Below are positions 29,060 through 38,854 of a stretch of DNA of 64,000 nt, piece after piece (positions within the stretch are counted from its first letter, which is position 1; each line of letters begins with the position of its first letter). Below the pieces are notes generated by a model, which saw only the letters and a program-made list of their open reading frames with translations, was not told where the DNA came from and ran no database searches. This stretch comes from Shewanella sp. OMA3-2 (GTDB lineage Bacteria; Pseudomonadota; Gammaproteobacteria; Enterobacterales; Shewanellaceae), in assembly GCF_021513195.1 (NCBI RefSeq), contig NZ_CP090974.1:3174001-3238000 (forward strand), in the 5' to 3' direction. The position numbers were made by a program, and so were the translations under genes.

Positions 29060-30001
29060 ATGAAGGAAGTTATGCTTAACCACTATATAGAAGAACTCAA
29101 TACCCAAAGTCAATGGCCGACACAATGGCATCAAACAGGCTTTTTTTATCAATTTGTCGATACCAAAGGTATTCAAAGACAGATTTATATTAATCAAGCT
29201 AAAAGTGATAAACCTTGCCTGTTGTTGATCCATGGGTTTCCGACTAGCAGTTATGACTGGCATGCTCTTTGGCCTAGTTTAACCCAACACTTTAATCTGT
29301 TGACGTTAGATTTGATAGGTTATGGTTTATCAGATAAACCCAGCGATATTGATTACTCTTTTGCTTTACAAGCAGACATTATTGAAGCGGTATTGGATTA
29401 TCTTGGCATTCAACACTTTCACATTCTGGCCCATGATTACGGCGACACAGTCGCACAAGAGTTATTAGCCCGCCATGGGGACACCGGCCTTGATAGCGGT
29501 TTCTCAATCGACAGTACGATATTGTTAAATGGCGGGTTATTTCCTGAAACGACTCAGCCTATTTTGATCCAACGTTTATTAATGGGCTCATTTGGATTTG
29601 TTATCGCTAAGCTGTTTTCATTTAAAAAGTTTACGCAAAACTTTGCTTATATTTGCTATCAACCGATACCTGAAGCAGAACTGGCAATTCATTGGCAATT
29701 GATAACAAAAAATCAGGGTATTAAAGTGATACATAAGATTATTCAATATATTCGCGAACGCAAACTACATCGAGAGCGTTGGGTAAGTGCATTACAGCAA
29801 TATGAAATGCCGCTGCGGTTTATCAATGGGATTTGTGACCCAATATCAGGTCAAGATACCCTTATTCGTTTTGAACAACTGATTGAGCAAGCAGACACTA
29901 TAGCATTAGTCGAAACAGGTCATTACCCTCAATTAGAAAAACCGCAAGCCGTTTTGCAGCACTGTACCCATTTTTGGCTACAGCATAAAATCATTGCTTA
30001 A
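29060..30001 (+). CDS. Alpha/beta hydrolase (epoxide hydrolase or haloalkane dehalogenase type)
   Basis: A 313-residue alpha/beta hydrolase. The oxyanion motif is HGFPTSSYDW (residues 59-68). The nucleophile is Asp126 in AHDYGDT, as in epoxide hydrolases and haloalkane dehalogenases rather than serine esterases. The catalytic His is in ETGHYPQLEKP near the C-terminus. A cap domain occupies about residues 150-240. Two starts are possible, 29060 and 29072; AAGGA lies just before the second, at short spacing. Substrate cannot be deduced. Confidence 0.82.
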   Translation: MKEVMLNHYIEELNTQSQWPTQWHQTGFFYQFVDTKGIQRQIYINQAKSDKPCLLLIHGFPTSSYDWHALWPSLTQHFNLLTLDLIGYGLSDKPSDIDYSFALQADIIEAVLDYLGIQHFHILAHDYGDTVAQELLARHGDTGLDSGFSIDSTILLNGGLFPETTQPILIQRLLMGSFGFVIAKLFSFKKFTQNFAYICYQPIPEAELAIHWQLITKNQGIKVIHKIIQYIRERKLHRERWVSALQQYEMPLRFINGICDPISGQDTLIRFEQLIEQADTIALVETGHYPQLEKPQAVLQHCTHFWLQHKIIA

Positions 30002-30235
30002 CACAGCGATAAACTTCCCAGTTAGCATCTGATTTTAAAGCGTTAAATTGATTGTTAAATAATGATGCTTGGTGACACACAAAGCGATTAAATAATTACT
30101 GAGTTTTTACTCAAATTAGGTTAATGTAGAAAATATCACCATTAAAAATCAGTTAGCATTAGCTTTTTCTGTTGTATTTATGCAATACGCTAAAGACTAA
30201 TTGAGTCATAATAAGCACTGACAAGGAACGACCTC

Positions 30236-32026
30236 ATGCCAATTTATCAAGCCCCTATTCGTGACTATCAATTCATTCTTTCTGAGCTACTGAATATTTA
30301 TCAATATCAAGATTTAACTGGTTTTGATGAAATAGACCCAGAGTTAGTTGATGCTATCTTACAAGGCGTAGCTGACTTCGCTACCGACATAATGTTGCCG
30401 TTAAATGCCGTGGGTGATCACCAAGGTTGTAAACTCATTGATGGTAAAGTCACTACACCAGATGGATTTAAAGATGCCTACAAGCAGTATGTTGAGAATG
30501 GCTGGGCAACATTAACCTGCGACCCTAAATATGGTGGACAAGGTTTACCTGAGGTGGTTGGCACCTTTGCTACCGAGATGAAAACCGCAACCAATATGGC
30601 ATTTGCTATGTACCCTGGTCTGACCCATGGTGCATATTCGGCTATTCACGTGCATGGGAGTGAGGCATTAAAGCAAAAATATTTAGCTAAACTCGTTAGC
30701 GGTGAGTGGACTGGTACCATGAACCTCACAGAGTCTCATGCGGGTACCGATTTAGCATTACTGCGCACTAAAGCCAAACCATTAGGCAATGACACTTTTG
30801 CGATTAGCGGCGAGAAAATCTTTATTTCATCGGGCGATCATGATTTAGCAGAAAACATTGTTCATCTGGTGCTGGCTCGTTTACCCGATGCACCAGAAGG
30901 TGTTAAAGGTATTTCACTTTTTGCTGTGCCTAAATTTTTAGTCAATGCTGATGGTAGTTTAGGTAAAGCAAATACCTTAGCGGCGACCGGACTTGAACAT
31001 AAAATGGGTATTCATGGCAACTCAACTTGTGTGATGCTATTTGATAATGCTGTGGGCGAACTTGTCGGCGCTGCGCATCAAGGTTTACGCGCCATGTTCA
31101 CCATGATGAACCAAGCCCGTTTAGGGGTGGGAATTCAAGGTTTAGGCGTATCAGACATTGCCTATCAAAATGCCCTAGTGTATGCCAAAGACCGCATTCA
31201 AGGCCGTGCTTTAAGTGGGGTAAAACATGCCGATAAAGCTGCCGACTCTATTTTGGTGCATGGTGATGTGCGTCGTATGCTGTTGTCACAAAAATCATTT
31301 AATGAAGGCACACGTGCTTTAATGGGCCAGCAAGCGCTTTGGCTTGACCAAGCTGAACGTGAAACCGATCCTGCAAAAGCAAAACAAGCGTCAGCTTTAG
31401 CGGCATTATTCACACCTGTAGTGAAAGGTTTTGTTACTGATCAAGGTTTTAAAGCCTGTGTTGATGCACAGCAAGTCTATGGCGGACACGGTTATATTAA
31501 TGAATGGGGCATGGAGCAATTTGTTCGTGATATTCGTATTGCGATGCTTTATGAAGGAACCAATGGCGTGCAAGCATTAGATTTAGTCGGGCGTAAATTA
31601 CTCGCAGATAAAGGCGCCACCTTAAACCTTTGGTCTGATATGGTGAAGCAGTTTATTGGTCAACACAGTAGCAATGAGCAAATGAAACCTTTCATTGCTG
31701 GATTGATGGATGCAGCTAGCGATCTTGAACGTGCCACTGGCTACATTGCTAAAAGCGCTGCAACCAACCCTGACCTTATTGGTGCAGCCTCTATGGCATA
31801 TATGCAGTTATTCGGCATCAGTGCATTAGCGTGGATGTGGGCTCGAATTGCAGCAACCTCTTTAGCTGCATTAGAAAAAGGCACCGATGAGGCTAGTTTC
31901 TATCAAGCTAAACTGAAAACAGGTGCATTTTATATGGGGTACTGGGTAAGTCAAACCCGCAGTTTACGTAAGCAGATTGAGGCCAGCAGTGAACAAATTG
32001 TCGATTTTGATGAAGCTGACTTTTAA
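30236..32026 (+). CDS. Acyl-CoA dehydrogenase, long form with C-terminal extension
   Basis: A 596-residue acyl-CoA dehydrogenase with the N-terminal extension and the C-terminal Acyl-CoA_dh_C domain seen in the DmdC/FadE-like group. The FAD signature is MNLTESHAGTDLALLRTKA (near residue 162), followed by FISSGDHDL. The catalytic base is in MLYEGTNGVQALDLVGRK (near residue 440). AAGGAA lies before the ATG. Substrate probably a medium or long acyl-CoA; a 3-methylmercaptopropionyl-CoA role is known for some relatives but no dmd genes are nearby. Confidence 0.88.
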   Translation: MPIYQAPIRDYQFILSELLNIYQYQDLTGFDEIDPELVDAILQGVADFATDIMLPLNAVGDHQGCKLIDGKVTTPDGFKDAYKQYVENGWATLTCDPKYGGQGLPEVVGTFATEMKTATNMAFAMYPGLTHGAYSAIHVHGSEALKQKYLAKLVSGEWTGTMNLTESHAGTDLALLRTKAKPLGNDTFAISGEKIFISSGDHDLAENIVHLVLARLPDAPEGVKGISLFAVPKFLVNADGSLGKANTLAATGLEHKMGIHGNSTCVMLFDNAVGELVGAAHQGLRAMFTMMNQARLGVGIQGLGVSDIAYQNALVYAKDRIQGRALSGVKHADKAADSILVHGDVRRMLLSQKSFNEGTRALMGQQALWLDQAERETDPAKAKQASALAALFTPVVKGFVTDQGFKACVDAQQVYGGHGYINEWGMEQFVRDIRIAMLYEGTNGVQALDLVGRKLLADKGATLNLWSDMVKQFIGQHSSNEQMKPFIAGLMDAASDLERATGYIAKSAATNPDLIGAASMAYMQLFGISALAWMWARIAATSLAALEKGTDEASFYQAKLKTGAFYMGYWVSQTRSLRKQIEASSEQIVDFDEADF

Positions 32027-32130
32027 TCTTAAATGACTCGATAAAAATGACTGAGTTAATTATCTTAGCCAGTTTATTCTAGTAAAATTGACTTAGTACA
32101 ACATTAATTGAATACACATTGACTAGATAC

Positions 32131-32161
32131 AAAAATGCCGCTGAATTCAGCGGCATTTTTA
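32131..32161. terminator. Bidirectional terminator
   Basis: A perfect palindromic stem GCCGCTGAATTCAGCGGC flanked by AAAAAT and ATTTTT, between convergent genes. Confidence 0.9.
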
Positions 32162-32180
32162 ATGTTAGCACTCGAGCATG

Positions 32181-33194
32181 TTAAGCATATTCAGCCATAA
32201 AATCATCTAAACTGTCATTAACAATTTCAATCTCATCGCCTTCAAATTGGGCAATATGAAATAGCGCTTCACCTTCATTGGTCACAGGTATATTACTGTT
32301 ACCAATAATAATACCATCGGTCGGAGCACGCAGCGCATAAGGCTCACCACCGTGGGGGTTAACAATATAAGCCAAGATATTGCCTTTATTAACCCGCTCG
32401 CCTAATTTCAGTTTAATGTTAATCAAACCATCGGCTTCACTTCTGACCCAATAACTGCGACTAGCATTAACACTGTTACCTTTGATGCGAATACGGCCTT
32501 TAATCATTTCTAAGTGACGCATGACATTTAACACGCCATTAAGACCTGATCTAATCGACATTTCGCTAAAGCGTAATGCTTCACCTGCCTCGTATAAAAT
32601 ACAAGGAATACCTTTACCGTTAGCATAACCACGCATCGAACCGGTAACATTTTTTGAGGTCATAATGACAGGTGCACCAAATGCGTTCGCCATGCCAAAC
32701 ATCACTTCATCATCGGTATCGCAACGAATTTGCGGTAAATTATCACGGTGCACTGCACCTGTATGCAAATCAATAATATGTGTTGCTCGGTCAACTAAGG
32801 TATGTGACACCAAATGCGCTAAACGACTCGCTAATGCACCTTTTGATGACCCAGGAAAACATCGGTTCAAATCACGACGATCCGGCAAATAACGTGATTG
32901 CTGAATAAAACCAAACACGTTAACAATAGGCACAACAAGTATGGTGCCAGTTAACGACTTAGCATTTATTTTGCTGAGCAAACGTCGACAAATTTCAATG
33001 CCATTTAGCTCATCACCATGAATAGCTGCACACACAAGTAAAGTCGGGCCCGCTTTTATCCCATGGAAAACCTCAACATGCAACTCCATAGGTGTGTCGT
33101 TATAAAGTCTTGCCGCAGGTAGCTTAACGCTCTCTTGCGTGCCAGCTTTAACGCTCACTTCACCTAAAGTGAAAGCTTCGCGTTTTTTTACCAT
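32181..33194 (-). CDS. AstE/AspA-like zinc deacylase (M14-type)
   Basis: A 337-residue protein of the succinylglutamate desuccinylase/aspartoacylase family. Zinc ligands are His59 and Glu62 in AAIHGDELNGIEI and a second His in IIDLHTGAVHRDNLPQI (near residue 150). The catalytic Glu is probably in CILYEAGEALRF. The C-terminal part is a beta-rich barrel domain, as in AstE. It directly abuts rimK (TAA followed by ATG, no gap), with rimB beyond, so it belongs to a three-gene operon. There is no ast arginine pathway nearby, so a role in trimming glutamate residues added by RimK is plausible but unproven. Confidence 0.85.
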   Translation of the reverse strand: MVKKREAFTLGEVSVKAGTQESVKLPAARLYNDTPMELHVEVFHGIKAGPTLLVCAAIHGDELNGIEICRRLLSKINAKSLTGTILVVPIVNVFGFIQQSRYLPDRRDLNRCFPGSSKGALASRLAHLVSHTLVDRATHIIDLHTGAVHRDNLPQIRCDTDDEVMFGMANAFGAPVIMTSKNVTGSMRGYANGKGIPCILYEAGEALRFSEMSIRSGLNGVLNVMRHLEMIKGRIRIKGNSVNASRSYWVRSEADGLINIKLKLGERVNKGNILAYIVNPHGGEPYALRAPTDGIIIGNSNIPVTNEGEALFHIAQFEGDEIEIVNDSLDDFMAEYA

Positions 33195-34100
33195 TTAGCC
33201 TGTTCCTTTGGTTTTTGCACTGCTTTTTGTCGAGTTCTTTTCAATAAACTGGATAATCTTATCGGCAACATCAATACCCGTGGCTTTTTCAATGCCCTCT
33301 AAACCTGGTGAAGAGTTAACTTCCATCACGAGTGGACCATGTTTTGAGCGTAAAATATCAACACCTGCAACATTCAACCCCATGGTTTTAGCAGCTCGAA
33401 TCGCGGTAGAACGCTCTTCTGGCGTTAACTTAACTACCGTTGCCGTACCACCACGGTGTAAATTAGAACGGAACTCTCCAGCCAATGCTTGACGTTTCAT
33501 TGCCGCTATCACTTTATCGCCAATCACGAAACAGCGAATATCTGCGCCACCCGCTTCAGCGATATATTCTTGCACCATGATGTTAGCTTTAAGACCCATA
33601 AAGGCTTCAATAACGGATTCAGCTGCCTTACGCGTCTCAGCAAGAACAACACCAATACCTTGGGTGCCTTCTAGTAATTTAATCACACACGGCGCGCCGC
33701 CAACCATGTCTAATAAATCAGGTACATCCGCTGGCTTATTTGCAAAACCAGTAACAGGTAAGCCAATGTTTTTACGAGACAATAACTGCAAAGAACGCAA
33801 TTTATCGCGTGAACGACTAATCGCCACTGACTCGTTTAAAGGATGTGTTCCCATCATTTCAAATTGACGTAAAACCGCTGTGCCGTAAAAGGTTACTGAA
33901 GCACCAATACGAGGAATAACGGCATCAAATCTTGGCAATTCAACACCGCGGGCATGAATACTCGGTGAATTCATATTGATGTTCATATAACACTTTAATG
34001 GGTCGATAACTTTAACTTCATGCCCACGGGCTTCTGCAGCTTCTTTTAAACGGTTGGTGGAATAAAGGTTCTTATTCCGTGACATAATTGCAATGTGCAT
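33195..34100 (-). CDS. rimK: RimK-type ATP-grasp ligase (ribosomal protein S6 glutamate ligase)
   Basis: A 301-residue ATP-grasp enzyme of the RimK family, about the length of E. coli RimK (300). The N-terminal domain begins [25 protein letters not shown]-grasp signatures are [18 protein letters not shown] (near residue 138), MVQEYI, the metal-binding segment [28 protein letters not shown] (near 246-273). RimK adds glutamates to the C-terminus of ribosomal protein S6 in E. coli. It sits one base after rimB and abuts the AstE-like gene. Confidence 0.92.
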   Translation of the reverse strand: MHIAIMSRNKNLYSTNRLKEAAEARGHEVKVIDPLKCYMNINMNSPSIHARGVELPRFDAVIPRIGASVTFYGTAVLRQFEMMGTHPLNESVAISRSRDKLRSLQLLSRKNIGLPVTGFANKPADVPDLLDMVGGAPCVIKLLEGTQGIGVVLAETRKAAESVIEAFMGLKANIMVQEYIAEAGGADIRCFVIGDKVIAAMKRQALAGEFRSNLHRGGTATVVKLTPEERSTAIRAAKTMGLNVAGVDILRSKHGPLVMEVNSSPGLEGIEKATGIDVADKIIQFIEKNSTKSSAKTKGTG

Positions 34101-34101
34101 T

Positions 34102-34533
34102 TTACTCTCCAGTTATATAAGATGCTGCTGAATCCACTAAAAAACGCCCTTCCAGTGCTCTGCGACCTAACAACATACGAAATTTCATGTTATCTCTATT
34201 GGTTAAAGTGAGTTCTATATCGAACTGCTTCCCCCCCATAATAATAGGGGTTTTAATTACATATCGTTTGGTAATATGTCCACCAGAATCACTAACATTA
34301 CGGCGATCAAAAATGGGGAATTCACATACAACTTCACGATCAGAGTCTTGTTCAGGATGCAACCATACCCGCACCCATTTTTCTTTTTCTTTTTGGAACG
34401 GTTTAATTTTAAAAGCATGTAGACATGAGGTTTTAGCCCCCGTATCCACCTTAATTTTGACTTTTTCATTGCCAATTTCAGGAAATGTGCCCCATTCTCG
34501 CCAGCCCACAATATCGAGGGTTTGTTTAGTCAT
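34102..34533 (-). CDS. rimB: RimB-like retropepsin-fold protease (ATP-dependent zinc protease family)
   Basis: A 143-residue protein of the former DUF785 family. It has a retropepsin-like active-site motif [13 protein letters not shown] with Asp30, and [17 protein letters not shown] near the C-terminus. In Pseudomonas a homologue (RimB) works with RimK in ribosome modification. Here it is the first gene of a rimB-rimK-AstE-like operon with one- and zero-base gaps, strongly implying a joint role. The family label 'ATP-dependent zinc protease' is historical; no zinc site is obvious. Confidence 0.85.
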   Translation of the reverse strand: MTKQTLDIVGWREWGTFPEIGNEKVKIKVDTGAKTSCLHAFKIKPFQKEKEKWVRVWLHPEQDSDREVVCEFPIFDRRNVSDSGGHITKRYVIKTPIIMGGKQFDIELTLTNRDNMKFRMLLGRRALEGRFLVDSAASYITGE

Positions 34534-34821
34534 GGTCAGTCCTTACGTTTAAAGGAAATAAGTCTTTCTCTAATAAACTTGTCCGATGCTAGTGTTCAAA
34601 TATTTTATCATCTACTGCATACTCAAGCAGTGAGAAAGTCATTTAAGCATAGCTAATATCAATCAATTTCGGCGCAATATACACTGCATTTTTAATAAAA
34701 CAAATTTTTTTAACTAGAATTTTTACGTTAGAATGACTAACCATAACACTTTACCAATACGCCCCCTATACACTGATACTAACTCATTAATAATAAAAGA
34801 GTTAATTATTAAGGCACAATA

Positions 34822-35493
34822 ATGTTCACAGCGAATAGTTTCCAATTTTTAACCGAACTAAATCAGCATAATAACCGTGATTGGTTTAAAGCGAATCAAG
34901 CTCGTTATGAAGCTCAAGTCCGCACGCCTGCATTACAATTTATTGAGGCCATGCAAGGACCTATTCTAGCCTTGTCGCCGCGTTTTAATGCGGTGCCCAA
35001 AAAAGTAGGCGGCAGCCTAATGCGCCCCCAAAGAGACAGTCGTTTTAGTAAAAACAAAAGCCCTTATAAAACTAACGTTGGGATTCAATTTAAACATTTT
35101 CAGGCTAAAGATGTCCATTCTCCAGGGTTTTATGTGCATTTAGCTAATAACGAATGTTTTATCGCTGCGGGTATTTGGCATCCAGAATCCACAGCCTTAA
35201 ACGCCATCAGACACTGTATTGATGAAAATCCTAATGGCTATAAAAAAGCATTACAAGCCGTCACAAAAGCAGGTTTTGCTATGACAGGTGACAGCTTAAT
35301 TAGACCACCTAGAGGATTCGAAAAAGACCACCCGTTACTTGATGAACTTAAAAGAAAAGACTTTATCGCGATCAAAACGCTAACAGAAGAACAAGTTTGC
35401 CAAGGTGATTTTGTCAAATACTGCCAAAAGGAGTTTCAACACACTGCACAATTAATGGCCTACTTGTGCTTTGCACTGGAGTTAGATTATTAA
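34822..35493 (+). CDS. DUF2461 (TIGR02453) family protein
   Basis: A 223-residue cytoplasmic protein with the family's N-terminal signature FLTELNQHNNRDWFKANQARYE (residues about 8-29), then the basic stretch RPQRDSRFSKNKSPYKTNVGIQF, and PPRGFEKDHP (near 173). AAGG lies 7 nt before the ATG. Single gene between the rimB promoter side and ltaE. Function unknown. Confidence 0.85.
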   Translation: MFTANSFQFLTELNQHNNRDWFKANQARYEAQVRTPALQFIEAMQGPILALSPRFNAVPKKVGGSLMRPQRDSRFSKNKSPYKTNVGIQFKHFQAKDVHSPGFYVHLANNECFIAAGIWHPESTALNAIRHCIDENPNGYKKALQAVTKAGFAMTGDSLIRPPRGFEKDHPLLDELKRKDFIAIKTLTEEQVCQGDFVKYCQKEFQHTAQLMAYLCFALELDY

Positions 35494-35621
35494 GTGACAA
35501 TGTGTCAAAAAATGGCTATAGAAGTTGTTTAACTGTTTTGCAGCTTTAACGTGTAGAGCCAGATGTATTGATTTGTTGACTTTTAAATAGCTGAAAATTT
35601 ATCTCAAAAATTCAACAGCAC

Positions 35622-36632
35622 CTATATTAACACTTGTTTCAATGCGGCGATAAAAGTATCAATATCATGGCGTGAAATATCAGCATGGGTGACTAAGCGC
35701 CATTTCTTGCTGGGACTCACTTTTATCCCTTTATGCAGTAATGCATGGCTTAGTTGATGTGGGTCAATATGATCCGCTAACGTGGCAAATACCATATTGG
35801 TTTGCACTGCTGAAGTATCCACTTCAAATTCGCTTAGTTTGGATAACGCTTCAGCTAAAACTTTAGCATTGTGATGGTCTTCAACTAATCGCTCAACTTG
35901 ATCGGTTAAAGCCAATTTGGCCGCTGCAGCAATAATACCCGCTTGACGCATTCCACCGCCTAACATTTTACGCCAGCGAGTAGCTTTACCAATAAGCCGC
36001 TCATCGCCCAACAAAATAGAGCCTATAGGCGCACACAAACCTTTTGATAAGCAAATAGAAACCGAATCGAAATACTGGGTAATGTCTGCAATGCCAATAT
36101 TTTGAGCAACCGCAGCATTAGCGACTCTTGCGCCGTCTAAATGAATTTTTAAACCACGATTAAAAGCCAAAGTTTGTGCTTGGGCTAAATACGCTTGCGG
36201 TAAGACTTTGCCACCAATAGTATTTTCTAAACTCAACAAGCGGGTTCTAGCAAAATGAACGTCATCAGGTTTAATTGCGGCGTCGATATCAGACAATAAA
36301 ATACTGCCATCATGTTGATTATTTAAAGGTTGTGGCTGAATACTGCCGAGCACCGCAGCCCCGCCACCTTCAAATTTATAATTGTGCGCTTGTTGACCGC
36401 ATAAATACTCGTCTCCACGCTCACAATGCGACATTAATGCCAATAAATTCGCTTGAGTACCTGAGCTAACAAATAAGGCCGCATCAAAGCCATACATTTC
36501 AGCAGCCATATCTTGTAAGTTGTTGACTGTCGGGTCATCACCATAAACATCATCACCCACAACGGCATTAGCCATTGCTTGACGCATTGCTGTTGTAGGT
36601 TGAGTAACAGTATCGCTTCTAAAATCAATCAT
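35622..36632 (-). CDS. ltaE: Low-specificity L-threonine aldolase
   Basis: A 336-residue PLP fold-type I enzyme cleaving L-threonine or allo-threonine to glycine and acetaldehyde. It begins MIDFRSDTVTQPT, as family members do. The PLP lysine is in SVSICLSKGLCAPIGSIL (near residue 199), and the Asp that contacts the pyridine nitrogen is in HLDGARVANAA. Length matches E. coli LtaE (333). It is monocistronic; 44 bp separate it from tpx downstream. Confidence 0.93.
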   Translation of the reverse strand: MIDFRSDTVTQPTTAMRQAMANAVVGDDVYGDDPTVNNLQDMAAEMYGFDAALFVSSGTQANLLALMSHCERGDEYLCGQQAHNYKFEGGGAAVLGSIQPQPLNNQHDGSILLSDIDAAIKPDDVHFARTRLLSLENTIGGKVLPQAYLAQAQTLAFNRGLKIHLDGARVANAAVAQNIGIADITQYFDSVSICLSKGLCAPIGSILLGDERLIGKATRWRKMLGGGMRQAGIIAAAAKLALTDQVERLVEDHHNAKVLAEALSKLSEFEVDTSAVQTNMVFATLADHIDPHQLSHALLHKGIKVSPSKKWRLVTHADISRHDIDTFIAALKQVLI

Positions 36633-36676
36633 AATAAATCGTCATTTATCCAAACCATGGCCGACAGTGTAACGGA

Positions 36677-37273
36677 TTAAGATTTAGCTGCAGCAATTTT
36701 TGTTAATGCTGCTATCGCCGCATCATAATCAGGGTGGCTACCGACTTCTTTAACAAGCTCTTGGTACTGTAACAGACCATCCGCATCGATAATAAATATC
36801 GCCCGCGCCAGTAAGCCACGGTTTTCAATCAATAATCCATATTGGTCAGCAAAGTTACGCCACACTGAGTCAGACAATACTTTAATTTTATCAACGCTTT
36901 CAGTTTGACAAAAACGCTTTTGAGCAAAAGGTAAATCTGTGCTGATGGTCAACATAACAACGTCGGCATCAAAGTGAGCAAATTCACTGTTAAAACGTTT
37001 TGTTTGCAATGCACATACACCGGTATCTAAGCTTGGTACGGCACTGATTAATACTGTTTTGCCTTTGAAATCACTTAAATTAACCGGATTAAATTTATCA
37101 TCAACCACTTTAAACTCAGGTGCTGGCATATTATTAGCGGGTAAATCACCTTTTAATGTTACTGGATGCCCACCCATGGTGACTTCAGCAGCTTCTGTAA
37201 AGTTAATAAATGCTGGACTGGCAATTAACACCAAGGATAACCCTATATTTAGTAAAGGTTGTTGAAATTTCAT
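36677..37273 (-). CDS. Exported thiol peroxidase (Tpx-like)
   Basis: A 198-residue peroxiredoxin of the Tpx type. The peroxidatic Cys87 is in PSLDTGVCALQTKRFN and the resolving Cys122 in AQKRFCQTES, as in E. coli Tpx. Unlike that 168-residue cytoplasmic enzyme, it has an N-terminal signal peptide (residues 1 to about 29, hydrophobic core IGLSLVLIASPAF, cleavage near TEAAE), so it is probably periplasmic. AGGAG lies 6 nt before the ATG. It removes hydroperoxides with an unknown periplasmic thiol donor; the TlpA-like protein at 28.3 kb is a conceivable but unproven one. Confidence 0.88.
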   Translation of the reverse strand: MKFQQPLLNIGLSLVLIASPAFINFTEAAEVTMGGHPVTLKGDLPANNMPAPEFKVVDDKFNPVNLSDFKGKTVLISAVPSLDTGVCALQTKRFNSEFAHFDADVVMLTISTDLPFAQKRFCQTESVDKIKVLSDSVWRNFADQYGLLIENRGLLARAIFIIDADGLLQYQELVKEVGSHPDYDAAIAALTKIAAAKS

Positions 37274-37293
37274 TATATTCTCCTGATTAATAA

Positions 37294-37322
37294 TAAAAAA
37301 CCAGCCTTGTGGCTGGTTTTTG
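37294..37322 (-). terminator. Terminator of mscS
   Basis: AAAAACCAGCC, loop ACAA, GGCTGGTTTTTT on the minus strand, 27 bp after the mscS stop codon and just before tpx. Confidence 0.9.
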
Positions 37323-37348
37323 CTATATGCAGTTAATCAAATAATTGA

Positions 37349-38182
37349 TTAACTTGCTGCTAATTCTTTAACATGTAAATCCATTTGTGGAAATGGTATT
37401 TCAATCTCAGCGGCATCAAGTGCATTTTTGATTTGCTCTAAAATTTGAAAACGCGCTGGCCAGTAATCACCTGTGCTAACCCATGGGCGAACGACAAAGT
37501 TAATTGATGAATCAGCGAGCTCAGCTAAACCAATGGTATAACTTGGATCTTTTAAAACAAGCGGATGGTTATCTAATACTTCAGCTAATACTTTTTTGGT
37601 TTTAGCGATATCAGAGGTATAACCCACACCTATTATTAAGTCGATACGACGCTTTTCAAGTGCTGAATAATTGGTAATAGTGCCGTTCATAATCGCTGAA
37701 TTTGGTGCGGTAATCATTTTATTATCACCCGTACGCAGTTTAGTAGAGAAAATTGTAATTTCATCAACAACACCTGCAACGCCTGCGGCTTCAATATAAT
37801 CACCAACACGACATGGACGGAATAACACCATTAATACGCCTGATGCAAAATTTGACAGTGAACCTTGTAGCGCCAAACCAACAGCAAGACCTGCAGCACC
37901 AATTACAGCGACCAGTGACGCTGTTTGTACACCTATCTGACCTAGTGTCGCCACAATAGTAAATACAAATACAATTGACCACGCCAAGTTTGCCACAAAC
38001 GACACAACCGTTTGATCAACTTTACGGCTAGTTAATACTTTATCAGTAACGCGTTTTGCCACACCCGCAAAATACTTACCAATAAAAAACATCGCCAAAG
38101 CAGCTAATGTTTTAAGCCCATAAGCCATAACAAACTCAGGTGCTTGCTTTATTAACTCTTCTAAACCGTCAAGGTTTTCCAT
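37349..38182 (-). CDS. mscS: Small-conductance mechanosensitive channel MscS
   Basis: A 277-residue inner-membrane channel with three membrane helices: about residues 20-42, 63-85 and the pore helix 92-125. The pore helix has the Gly/Ala pattern AVIGAAGLAVGLALQGSLSNFASGVL, which matches E. coli MscS closely. The soluble beta domain starts FRPCRVGDYIEAAGVAG. GGGAG lies 7 nt before the ATG. Role: release of solutes on hypo-osmotic shock. It lies between the ompA-like gene and tpx on the same strand. Confidence 0.94.
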   Translation of the reverse strand: MENLDGLEELIKQAPEFVMAYGLKTLAALAMFFIGKYFAGVAKRVTDKVLTSRKVDQTVVSFVANLAWSIVFVFTIVATLGQIGVQTASLVAVIGAAGLAVGLALQGSLSNFASGVLMVLFRPCRVGDYIEAAGVAGVVDEITIFSTKLRTGDNKMITAPNSAIMNGTITNYSALEKRRIDLIIGVGYTSDIAKTKKVLAEVLDNHPLVLKDPSYTIGLAELADSSINFVVRPWVSTGDYWPARFQILEQIKNALDAAEIEIPFPQMDLHVKELAAS

Positions 38183-38206
38183 TGTTTTACTCCCTAAAGT
38201 GGCAGG

Positions 38207-38854
38207 TTATTCTGCCGAAATGATAAATTCTACCCGTCGATTGCGTTGACGTCCTTCAGATGTGGCGTTATCCGCAGCAGGTTGTGTGTTACTCATCCCT
38301 TTTACAAAGATGTTGTCAGGATTAAAGTTAAAATCGGTGACTAAAATGGCTTTTACGCTGTTTGCCCTTGCTAATGAGAGCGCTTGATTTAACGCATCGC
38401 TTCCCAACAAGTCGGCATGTCCAACTAGCTGTAAGGTCACATTATTATTTTGAGCTATTATGTTGTGAATACTATCTAACACAGGTCTTTGCGATAGCAT
38501 CACCTCTGCTTTGGCAAACTCAAAATAAATAGGTTGTATTACTTGCTGTAAACAATTTACTACGTCATTAGTGCCCAACTGCTCGCAACGGTTAACATAT
38601 TCTATCGTGTTAATGAGTTCATCAGCAACTGCGGTTGTAGGCGCTTCAATAGTAGGGGCTTCATCAGAATTGAGTTCGGTTAAAACCAAGGCGGGATCTT
38701 TACAACCATTAGCCATAACCTCCACACCTTTAGGTGTATCAGCACAGGCATCTTTTTTATCTGGCACACCATCCATGTCGGTATCAACCCATGCCAAGGC
38801 AGGGGAACTCAGCAAAAAAAAACATAATATTTGTATCGTAATGAATAAACGCAT
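38207..38854 (-). CDS. OmpA-family outer-membrane protein with thrombospondin type 3 repeat
   Basis: A 215-residue exported protein: signal peptide (MRLFITIQILCFFLLSSPALAW), a calcium-binding-type repeat DTDMDGVPDKKDACADTPKGV directly after it, and a C-terminal OmpA/MotB peptidoglycan-binding domain (PIYFEFAKAEV, LVGHADLLGSDALNQALSLARANSV, EGRQRNRRVEFII). It lacks the N-terminal OmpA barrel. The ATG at 38854 is chosen because GGAG lies 6 nt upstream; an ATG at 38869 is in frame. It is 24 bp before mscS on the same strand, probably co-transcribed. Confidence 0.86.
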   Translation of the reverse strand: MRLFITIQILCFFLLSSPALAWVDTDMDGVPDKKDACADTPKGVEVMANGCKDPALVLTELNSDEAPTIEAPTTAVADELINTIEYVNRCEQLGTNDVVNCLQQVIQPIYFEFAKAEVMLSQRPVLDSIHNIIAQNNNVTLQLVGHADLLGSDALNQALSLARANSVKAILVTDFNFNPDNIFVKGMSNTQPAADNATSEGRQRNRRVEFIISAE

